Below are positions 27,536 to 34,828 of a stretch of 39,495 nucleotides of DNA, piece by piece. The stretch's first letter is position 1; every line of letters begins with the position of its first letter. This DNA is from JACDCA01 sp040881785 (GTDB lineage: Bacteria; Acidobacteriota; Vicinamibacteria; Vicinamibacterales; 2-12-FULL-66-21). Location of the stretch: the NCBI GenBank assembly GCA_040881785.1, contig JBBECO010000049.1, forward strand, positions 1 through 39,495. The letters are read 5' to 3'. The notes below the pieces were generated by a model. It searched no databases, was not told the origin of the DNA, and was given only the letters and a program-made list of their open reading frames with translations. The position numbers and the translations under genes were made by a program.

Positions 27536-28115
27536 GAACGTCGGGGAGATCGCCGAGGTCAAGCCGACGCCCGGAGGGTCTCGCCTGCGGATCACGACGC
27601 CGCTGGCCGCCGAGCTCGTGCCGGGCGAGAGCCTCGCCGTCAATGGCGTCTGCCTGACCGTCGTGTCCGCCGATGCCGAAGGCGTCCACGCGGACGTGTC
27701 GCCGGAGACGGCCCGGGTCACCAGCCTGGGGTCTGCTCGCCGCGGCGCGGCGGTGAATCTCGAGAGGCCGCTCCGCGCCGATGCGCGCATCGGCGGACAT
27801 TTCGTGCAGGGGCACGTCGACGCGACCGGCACACTGGAGGAGATCCGTCCGGACGGAGATTCCTTCTGGATCACGGTGAAGTATCCGCACGCGCTGGGCT
27901 CGCTGATCGTCCGAAAGGGATCGATCGCGGTCGACGGCATCAGCCTGACCGTCGCGGGTGTAGACGACAAACGCTTCGACGTGCAGGTGATCCCGTTCAC
28001 CTGGGAGAACACGAATTTGCAGCGCGCCAAGGTCGGGGACGTCGTGAACCTCGAGTGCGACATTCTCGGTAAGTACGTGGCGCGAGCGCTCGAGGCCGCG
28101 CGGGTGAGCCCCTGA
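27516..28115 (+). CDS. ribE: Riboflavin synthase, alpha subunit
   Basis: A 199-residue enzyme that joins two lumazine molecules to give riboflavin. The two lumazine-binding barrels are visible: MFTGLIENVGEI...SLAVNGVCLTVV, and GGHFVQGHVDATGTLEEI...GSIAVDGISLTVAGVD. PFTWENTNLQRAKVGDVVNLE is a typical end of the second barrel. It overlaps ribD and is followed by ribBA. Confidence 0.95.
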   Translation: MFTGLIENVGEIAEVKPTPGGSRLRITTPLAAELVPGESLAVNGVCLTVVSADAEGVHADVSPETARVTSLGSARRGAAVNLERPLRADARIGGHFVQGHVDATGTLEEIRPDGDSFWITVKYPHALGSLIVRKGSIAVDGISLTVAGVDDKRFDVQVIPFTWENTNLQRAKVGDVVNLECDILGKYVARALEAARVSP

Positions 28116-28122
28116 CGACGCT

Positions 28123-29373
28123 GTGACACAAAGATCGATGATGACCCGCCAGAAAAAGAACGCGACCCGCTCGCCGTTTGCGCCCATCGACCAGGCCATT
28201 GACGCCATTCGCGACGGCAGGATGATCATCGTCGTCGACGACCCGGATCGGGAGAACGAAGGGGACCTGACCATCGCGGCCGAGAAGGTGACGCCCGAGG
28301 CGATCAACTTCATGGCCACGCACGGCCGCGGGCTGATCTGCATGCCGATGACGGAGGAGCGCCTCGCCGAGCTCGATCTGCCGCTCATGGTCGAGAAGAA
28401 CACGACCACCTTCGACACGGCCTTCTGCGTCTCGATCGAGGCCAAGGGCGTGACGAGCACCGGGATCTCGGCCGCCGATCGTGCCGCGACCGTGCTGGCC
28501 GCGATCGATGCGAAGACCCGGCCGGCCGATCTGGCGCGGCCCGGCCACATGTTCCCGCTGCGCGCGCGCACGGGCGGGGTGCTCGTGCGGGCAGGGCAGA
28601 CGGAAGCGGCCGTGGACCTGGCGCGCATCGCCGGGCTCTATCCCGCCGGGGTCATCTGCGAGATCATGAATCCCGACGGCACCATGGCGCGTGTTCCGGA
28701 ACTGACAAAGTTCGCCCGGAAGCACAAGCTGCTGATGATCACCGTCGCCGACCTGATTCAGTACCGGATGCAGAACGAGGGGCTGGTCCGCCGCGTCGCG
28801 TCGGCGGCGCTCCCGACCGACCATGGCGACTTCCGTGTGATCGCGTACGAAAGCCTGATCGACGGAGAAACGCACGTCGCGCTCGTCAAGGGCGACGTCG
28901 GCAACGGCGAGGACGTGGTGGTCCGCGTGCACTCGCGATGCCTCACCGGCGATGTCTTTCACTCGGCGCGCTGCGACTGCGGGCTGCAGCTCGATGCCGC
29001 CATGCAGAAGATCGCCGCCGCCGGCCGGGGCGTGTTGCTCTACCTCAACCAGGAAGGGCGAGGGATTGGGCTGGCCAACAAAATCCGTGCGTACGAGCTG
29101 CAGGAGCAGGGTTACGACACGGTCGAGGCCAACGAACGACTCGGGTTCAAGCCCGACCAGCGGGACTATGGCATCGGCGTCCAGATTCTGAGGGACCTCG
29201 GTGTCAAGACCATGCTGCTGATGTCCAATAACCCACGAAAACTCGTGGGGCTCGAGGGGTACGGACTCTCGGTCACCGACTGGATCCCGCTCGAAATCCC
29301 GGCCTCGGAGCACACCCGGCGGTATCTGACGACCAAGAAAGAGAAGCTCGGCCACAAACTGACCGGGGTTTGA
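28123..29373 (+). CDS. ribBA: Bifunctional DHBP synthase / GTP cyclohydrolase II
   Basis: It supplies both precursors of riboflavin. The N-terminal DHBP synthase has IIVVDDPDRENEGDLTIAAE and THGRGLICMPMTEER. The C-terminal GTP cyclohydrolase II has VVRVHSRCLTGDVFHSARCDCG with the zinc cysteines, then YLNQEGRGIGLANKIRAYEL. About 410 residues, as usual. GTG 28123 and ATG 28138 or 28141 are all possible starts. The last codons belong to a duplicated repeat. No ribH (lumazine synthase), often next in such clusters, is present. Confidence 0.95.
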   Translation: MTQRSMMTRQKKNATRSPFAPIDQAIDAIRDGRMIIVVDDPDRENEGDLTIAAEKVTPEAINFMATHGRGLICMPMTEERLAELDLPLMVEKNTTTFDTAFCVSIEAKGVTSTGISAADRAATVLAAIDAKTRPADLARPGHMFPLRARTGGVLVRAGQTEAAVDLARIAGLYPAGVICEIMNPDGTMARVPELTKFARKHKLLMITVADLIQYRMQNEGLVRRVASAALPTDHGDFRVIAYESLIDGETHVALVKGDVGNGEDVVVRVHSRCLTGDVFHSARCDCGLQLDAAMQKIAAAGRGVLLYLNQEGRGIGLANKIRAYELQEQGYDTVEANERLGFKPDQRDYGIGVQILRDLGVKTMLLMSNNPRKLVGLEGYGLSVTDWIPLEIPASEHTRRYLTTKKEKLGHKLTGV

Positions 29374-29531
29374 GGGCCTCACCGCCCGCACGCTGTCTAA
29401 AGACCTCACCGCAAAGGGCGCCAAGGGCGCAAAGCCTCAAAAAGGTTTTCAATCAGTCCGGCGCCGAAGTTTGACGGCCTCACCGCCCGCACGGTGTCCG
29501 AAGACCTCACCGCAAAGGGCGCCAAGGGCGC
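29368..29531 (+). repeat. Direct repeat pair with CGCAAAG-type units
   Basis: A 63-base sequence, 29368-29430, recurs at 29469-29531 with 4 differences. Each copy ends in CTCACCGCAAAGGGCGCCAA followed by GGGCGC. The first copy contains the ribBA stop codon. The 101-base period suggests a local duplication of the gene end. An inverted relative is at 30075-30117. The rest of the gap to 29565 shows nothing recognisable. Confidence 0.85.
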
Positions 29532-29564
29532 CGAGGCTTTAGGGGTCCCCCCAGGTTTTGACAC

Positions 29565-29969
29565 TCAGAGCCGGTTTCCTTGATCGTCAACGTGGTTGTT
29601 GACGACTCTCCGAATCCCGCTCTTGAGCACGGTGACGTTGAAGTTGATGAGCAGCCCCAGCGCCATGCCCGTCAGGCGCAGGTAAGTCAGCAGCTGCGCG
29701 ATATGGATGTCCTCGATCCTCCTGACGCACTTCACCTCGACGATGACGCAGTTCTCAACCCGCAGGTCGAGGACGTACGCACGCTTCACGCAAAGTCCAT
29801 TGTGTTCGAGTGAAAGCGGCGTGCCGATTTCGACGTCGAGCCCGAGCTCGAGAAGCTCCTGGCCGAGGCACGGCGCATACACGGATTCCAACAGTCCTGG
29901 ACCGAACTTCTTGTGAACCCGGATGGCCGCTCCAATGATCTGATTCGAAACCGAGTCGGCTTTGGTCAT
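29565..29969 (-). CDS. GxxExxY protein (PD-(D/E)XK nuclease-like)
   Basis: A 134-residue protein of the GxxExxY family, named for GPGLLESVY near the N-terminus (VHKKFGPGLLESVYAPCLGQ). The nuclease-like core follows: YVLDLRVENCVIVEVKCVRR, with Asp and the ExK pair of PD-(D/E)XK enzymes intact. It ends with the family's AQLLTYLRLTGMALGLLINF. ATG 29969 fits the family start; GTG 29987 would add six residues. Function is not established. It lies alone between inverted CGCAAAG repeats, a position that suggests acquisition. Confidence 0.85.
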   Translation of the reverse strand: MTKADSVSNQIIGAAIRVHKKFGPGLLESVYAPCLGQELLELGLDVEIGTPLSLEHNGLCVKRAYVLDLRVENCVIVEVKCVRRIEDIHIAQLLTYLRLTGMALGLLINFNVTVLKSGIRRVVNNHVDDQGNRL

Positions 29970-30074
29970 CCCACTCAGGTTTCGCACGTGCCGTTCCGTT
30001 TGAAATCTTTAGAGATTTCCGCAGCGTCGGTCAAAAGGTGGCGATTTTTGCCGCCGGCCGGGGTAGCCGGGTTG

Positions 30075-30117
30075 TGAAAATTTGCCTTTGCGCCCTTAGC
30101 GCCCTTTGCGGTGAGTC
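30075..30117 (-). repeat. Inverted copy of the CGCAAAG-type repeat
   Basis: The sequence CTTTGCGCCCTTAGCGCCCT continuing TTGCGGTGAGTCC is the reverse complement of the unit at 29403-29433, with few differences. With that copy it brackets the GxxExxY gene. Confidence 0.75.
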
Positions 30118-30149
30118 CGTGAAAGCAGCCCAATTTGAGAGTCACCGCT

Positions 30150-30179
30150 TTGACAGCAGGGCACCCCATCGTCTACCAT
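30150..30179 (+). promoter_or_regulatory. Possible ffh promoter
   Basis: TTGACA (30150-30155) is followed after 18 bases by TACCAT (30174-30179), about 50 bases before the ffh start. The -35 is perfect and the -10 is moderate. It would drive the whole ffh-rnhB run. Confidence 0.5.
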
Positions 30180-30231
30180 AACCGTTTGCGCCTGAAGCTC
30201 TTACGGCCGCAGGGCACTCGGATCCGAACCC

Positions 30232-31593
<1,362 letters not shown>

Positions 31594-31658
31594 AGCGTCG
31601 TGACAGTGACAGCAAGCGCCTGCGGCCCGAGCCAGGCGCTGGAAGGCAGCCGGGCCGA

Positions 31659-31720
31659 GCGGCCGGAACGGAGCGAGAGCGAGTGAAGGCCGCCAGGCGG
31701 GGTGCAGGGGACCCCGCCGA
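31659..31720 (+). promoter_or_regulatory. Structured leader element, copy A (before rpsP)
   Basis: A 62-base element shared with copy B (33672-33733) at 59 of 62 positions. Two predicted hairpins: GCGGCC (31659-31664) with GGCCGC (31688-31693), and GGCGGGGT (31696-31703) with ACCCCGCC (31711-31718) around the loop GCAGGGG. It ends 17 bases before the rpsP ATG, just before the ribosome site. It is a candidate r-protein autoregulatory leader; a repeat element is the alternative. Confidence 0.6.
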
Positions 31721-31737
31721 TCAATAGAAGAGGACAC

Positions 31738-32016
31738 ATGCTAGCAATTCGTTTGAGAAAAACCGGATCCAAGAAGCGGCCGTTCTTCCGCGTCGTCGTC
31801 ACCGACTCGCAGAACGGGCGGGACAGCAGCTTCGTCGAGGTGCTCGGGTTCTACAACCCCCGCACGACGCCCGAGACGCTGAAGCTCGATCGCGACCGCC
31901 TGGCCCACTGGGTCGGCAAGGGCGCGGTGCCGTCCGACACGGTGCGCACGCTCGTGGCGCGGATGCCCGAAGCGCCTGCCGCGGCCGAAGCCGCCGTGGA
32001 AACACCCGCGTCGTGA
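31738..32016 (+). CDS. rpsP: 30S ribosomal protein S16
   Basis: A 92-residue small-subunit protein. It has the typical start LAIRLRKTGSKKRPFFRVVV, then SFVEVLGFYNPR and the DRLAHWVGKGAVPSDTVRTL motif, with an Ala/Glu-rich tail. ATG 31738 has AGAAGAGGA upstream. The leader element lies immediately upstream, and the stop overlaps khpA (GTGA). Confidence 0.96.
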   Translation: MLAIRLRKTGSKKRPFFRVVVTDSQNGRDSSFVEVLGFYNPRTTPETLKLDRDRLAHWVGKGAVPSDTVRTLVARMPEAPAAAEAAVETPAS

Positions 32017-32258
32017 GCCGCGCACGCGACGTCGTCGAAGTCGTCGCCAAGGCGCTGGCCGACAGGCCGGACGCCGTCCGCGTGACCGAGCGCGAGGCCA
32101 GGGGGCAGACCTTCGTCGAGCTGTCGATGGCGCCGGGAGATCTCGGCCGCGTGATCGGACGGCAGGGCCGGACGGCCAACGCGGTGCGCACGCTGGTCAA
32201 CCTGGCCGCCGAGCTCGATGGCACGAAGGCGACGGTTGATTTCAGGGATGACGACTGA
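32013..32258 (+). CDS. khpA: KH-domain RNA-binding protein KhpA
   Basis: An 81-residue single-KH-domain protein of the KhpA/YlqC family. The RNA-contact loop is GRVIGRQGRTANAVRTLVN, with the GxxG as GRQG. In other bacteria it pairs with KhpB to bind many RNAs, often next to ribosomal genes as here. GTG 32013 overlaps rpsP by 4 bases, and its stop lies 11 bases inside rimM. Confidence 0.92.
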   Translation: MSRARDVVEVVAKALADRPDAVRVTEREARGQTFVELSMAPGDLGRVIGRQGRTANAVRTLVNLAAELDGTKATVDFRDDD

Positions 32259-32790
32259 CGACCTGATCCTGGTCGGACGGGTGGCCCGCGCCCATGGCAA
32301 CCGGGGGCAGGTCATCGTCAACCCGGACACGGATTTTCCCGACGACCGGTTCGTCGAAGGCGCGACGCTGCTGGTCGGGCCGTCCGCCACGCCGCGCCGG
32401 ATCACGAGCGCCCGGTTTCACCAGGGGCGGCCCGTGATCGGCCTCGAGGGCATCGAGACGATGGACGAGGCGGAGCGGCTGGCGGAGGCGGAGTTGAAGG
32501 TGCCGGCCGCGACACTCGCGCCGCTGCCCGAGAAGACGTTCTACCGGCACGAGCTGGTGGGCTGCGAAGTGCGGGATACCGACGGACGGCTGATCGGCGA
32601 GGTCGCCGCCGTCGAAGGATCGCTGGAAATGAGCCGCCTCGTGATCCACGCGCCCCATGGTGAGGTGCTGATCCCGCTGGTGGACGAGATCTGCGTCGAG
32701 GTCGCCCCCGCCGAGCGCCGGATCCGGATCAAGGCGCCCGAGGGGCTGATCGAGCTGAATACGAAGATTGCAAGCGAGGTCAAATTGTGA
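32248..32790 (+). CDS. rimM: 16S rRNA processing protein RimM
   Basis: A 180-residue ribosome-maturation factor that assists 30S head assembly. It shows LILVGRVARAHGNRGQVIVN at the start and a PRC-barrel C-terminal half (FYRHELVGCEVRDTDGRLIG, then VLIPLVDEICVEV). ATG 32248 lies inside the end of khpA. Its final codons and stop (TGA 32788-32790) are already part of the next heptad repeat array. Confidence 0.93.
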   Translation: MTTDDLILVGRVARAHGNRGQVIVNPDTDFPDDRFVEGATLLVGPSATPRRITSARFHQGRPVIGLEGIETMDEAERLAEAELKVPAATLAPLPEKTFYRHELVGCEVRDTDGRLIGEVAAVEGSLEMSRLVIHAPHGEVLIPLVDEICVEVAPAERRIRIKAPEGLIELNTKIASEVKL

Positions 32791-32888
32791 GTTGCGAATT
32801 GTGAATTGACCAGGCCGGCGCCCGGGCCGTCCAGAGGGACGGCTTGGCATGTTGTTGGTCAATTCCCAATTCCCAATTCCCAATTTAC
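32783..32888. repeat. Heptad inverted-repeat array, AATTCCC type
   Basis: Left units: AATTGTG, AGTTGCG, AATTGTG, AATTGAC (32783-32810). Right units: AATTCCC three times, then AATTTAC (32861-32888), preceded by GGTC, which pairs with GACC at 32808-32811. Each half holds an exact 7-base phase. It begins in the rimM stop and ends 10 bases before the trmD start, so transcription of this operon must pass through it. Confidence 0.8.
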
Positions 32889-32898
32889 GAGCGAAGCG

Positions 32899-33699
32899 GT
32901 GAAATTCGACATCGTCACGATCTTCCCGAAGATGGTGGAAGGGCCGCTCGCGGAGGGGATCGTCAGCCGCGGGATCGCCGCGGGGCTGCTGGATGTGAAG
33001 GTTCACGATCTGCGGGACTTCACGACCGACCGGCACCGCGTGGTGGACGACATGCCGTTTGGCGGCGGACCCGGGATGGTGCTGAAGCCGGAGCCGCTGT
33101 TTCGGGCGGTCGAGCGGATCACGGTGGAACGGGGCAGGCCGAAGGCCATCGTGCTGACGTCACCCGATGGCGAGCGGTTGACGCATGAGACGGCCGAGCG
33201 GCTGCGGGATCTGGGGCACGTCGCGATCCTGTGCGGCCGCTACGAAGGGGTTGACGACCGGGTGCGCGCGCACCTGGCGACCGAAGAGATATCGATCGGG
33301 GATTACGTGTTGTCGGGCGGCGAATTGCCCGCGCTGGTGATCGTCGATGCAGTGGCCCGGCTGGTGCCGGGCGTGGTGGGGGATGAGCAGTCGGTGGCAC
33401 GCGACACGTTCGCGAGGGGCCTGCTGGACTTTCCGCAGTACACGCGGCCGGCAGATTTCGAGGGGCACGCGGTGCCGCCGGTGCTGCTGTCGGGCCATCA
33501 CAAGGAGATCGAGCGGTGGCGCCGGCGCGAAGCGCTGAGGCGAACCCTCGAGCGGCGCCCGGACCTGCTGGTGGAAACACGGCTCGATCCGGACGATCGC
33601 AAGCTGTTCGAAGAGCTGTTGACAGAGCGAAAGAGTGCGGCCGGATCAAGGGTCCCCGACGACACAGGAGCGCGGCCGGAACGGAGCGAAAGCGAGTGA
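32899..33699 (+). CDS. trmD: tRNA (guanine-N1)-methyltransferase
   Basis: A 266-residue SPOUT methyltransferase that makes m1G37 in tRNA. Motifs are KFDIVTIFPKMVEGPLAEGI, DMPFGGGPGMVLKPEPLF, ILCGRYEGVDDRV, and the knot region ISIGDYVLSGGELPALVIVD and ARLVPGVVGDEQS. The GTG 32899 start comes straight after the repeat. The final residues (RPERSESE) and the stop are encoded by the copy-B leader element, so the tail is not ancestral TrmD sequence. Confidence 0.95.
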   Translation: MKFDIVTIFPKMVEGPLAEGIVSRGIAAGLLDVKVHDLRDFTTDRHRVVDDMPFGGGPGMVLKPEPLFRAVERITVERGRPKAIVLTSPDGERLTHETAERLRDLGHVAILCGRYEGVDDRVRAHLATEEISIGDYVLSGGELPALVIVDAVARLVPGVVGDEQSVARDTFARGLLDFPQYTRPADFEGHAVPPVLLSGHHKEIERWRRREALRRTLERRPDLLVETRLDPDDRKLFEELLTERKSAAGSRVPDDTGARPERSESE

Positions 33700-33733
33700 A
33701 GGCCGCTAGGCGGGGTGCAGGGGGCCCCGCCGA
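33672..33733 (+). promoter_or_regulatory. Structured leader element, copy B (before rplS)
   Basis: Same element as 31659-31720. Differences: G to A in the first hairpin loop (33690), C to T in the linker (33707) and A to G at 33724, which turns a U-A pair into U-G in the second stem. None breaks the two-hairpin fold. It ends 19 bases before the rplS ATG and overlaps the last codons of trmD. Confidence 0.6.
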
Positions 33734-33752
33734 TACATAGAAGGAGATAGTC

Positions 33753-34103
33753 ATGACTGCGGTTGAAACCGTCGAACGCGCCAACATGGTCAAGCGTCCG
33801 ACGCTGAAGTCTGGTGATACGGTCCGCGTGCACGTGAAGGTGCGTGAAGGCGACAAGGAGCGCATCCAGGTGTTCGAGGGCATGGTCATCGGCATGCACC
33901 GCGGCGGCGCGCGCGCGACCTTCACGGTCCGCAAGGTGTCGTTCGGCCAGGGCGTCGAGCGCATCTTCCCGCTCCACTCGCCGATCATCGACAAGATCGA
34001 CGTGCTCCGCACGGCGAAGGTCCGCCGCGCCAAGCTCTACTTCCTGCGCGAGCTGAAGGGCAAGGCGGCGCGCATGAAGGAAACCAAGCGATCGACAAGC
34101 TAA
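33753..34103 (+). CDS. rplS: 50S ribosomal protein L19
   Basis: A 116-residue large-subunit protein at the 30S-50S interface. It has PTLKSGDTVRVHVKVREGDK, IQVFEGMVIGMHRGGARATF, FTVRKVSFGQGVERIFPLHS and AKVRRAKLYFLRELKGKAAR. ATG 33753 has AAGGAGA upstream at good spacing. The leader element stands just ahead of the ribosome site. Confidence 0.97.
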   Translation: MTAVETVERANMVKRPTLKSGDTVRVHVKVREGDKERIQVFEGMVIGMHRGGARATFTVRKVSFGQGVERIFPLHSPIIDKIDVLRTAKVRRAKLYFLRELKGKAARMKETKRSTS

Positions 34104-34109
34104 GAAGCC

Positions 34110-34172
34110 GTCAGCTGTCAGCAATCAGCGGACGCGGCTGAGGGCTCAGCTGATAGCTGACAGCTGAGAGCT
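34110..34172. repeat. Heptad inverted-repeat array, AGCTGAC type
   Basis: Left units GTCAGCT, GTCAGCA, ATCAGCG (34110-34130). Right units AGCTGAT, AGCTGAC, AGCTGAG, AGCT (34148-34172). The halves are complementary and phased at 7 bases. The array fills the whole gap from rplS (stop at 34103) to rnhB (ATG 34175) and leaves no room for a normal ribosome site. Confidence 0.8.
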
Positions 34173-34174
34173 AT

Positions 34175-34798
34175 ATGGTCAAGGTCCGCGCCTTTCGAAC
34201 GCTGGAGAACGCGCTCCGGCGCATGGGCTTCAACTACGTCGCGGGTGTGGACGAGGTCGGCCGGGGATGCCTGGCCGGTCCGGTCGTCGCCGCCGCGGTC
34301 GTGCTGGATCCCGGGCGCTACATTGCCCGTGTCTGCGACTCGAAAACGGTGACCGCGCTCGAGCGCGAGACGCTGTACACGAGCATCACCCGCGGTGCGA
34401 TCGCCTGGAGGGTCGCCGCCTGCGATCCCCTCGAAATCGACCACCTCAACATCCACCAGGCCTCGTTGCGAGCCATGCAGCGGGCCGTCCTGTCGCTCGT
34501 CCCGCTTCCGGACATCGTCCTGGTGGACGCGTTCCGGATCCCCGGTCTCCCGATGGCGCAGCGGCCGGTCGTGCACGGGGACGTCAGCTGCACGGCCATC
34601 GCGGCGGCCTCCATCGTGGCGAAGGTCACACGCGACCGCGCGATGGTCGAGCTTCACGCCAGCGACCCACGGTACGGGTTCGACCGCCACAAGGGCTACG
34701 CCACGCGCGATCATCTCGACGCGGTCGGCCGCTTCGGCTACTCGGCGGCGCACCGTCGTTCGTTTCGCCCTGCATCCCTGTTTGATACCATCGAGTAG
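34175..34798 (+). CDS. rnhB: Ribonuclease HII
   Basis: A 207-residue enzyme that cuts RNA in RNA-DNA hybrids, including single ribonucleotides in DNA. The active-site sequence GVDEVGRGCLAGPVVAAAVV contains Asp26/Glu27. VLVDAF and HGDVSCTAIAAASIVAKVTR carry the other catalytic acids, and YGFDRHKGYATRDH the substrate-binding region. It is the usual last gene of the trmD-rplS run. The start codon follows directly on a repeat that has no clear Shine-Dalgarno sequence. Confidence 0.95.
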   Translation: MVKVRAFRTLENALRRMGFNYVAGVDEVGRGCLAGPVVAAAVVLDPGRYIARVCDSKTVTALERETLYTSITRGAIAWRVAACDPLEIDHLNIHQASLRAMQRAVLSLVPLPDIVLVDAFRIPGLPMAQRPVVHGDVSCTAIAAASIVAKVTRDRAMVELHASDPRYGFDRHKGYATRDHLDAVGRFGYSAAHRRSFRPASLFDTIE

Positions 34799-34828
34799 GC
34801 GCCGCCATCAGGCCGCGATCCATCACCA

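Noticed and set aside
27400..28140. FMN riboswitch ahead of or within the rib genes
   Set aside because: ribD overlaps ftsY and there is no leader. No conserved FMN-aptamer sequence was seen.
29990..30231. 4.5S RNA gene near ffh
   Set aside because: Only the CGCAAAG repeat and a promoter-like sequence are present. No GGAA-tetraloop hairpin of SRP RNA was found.
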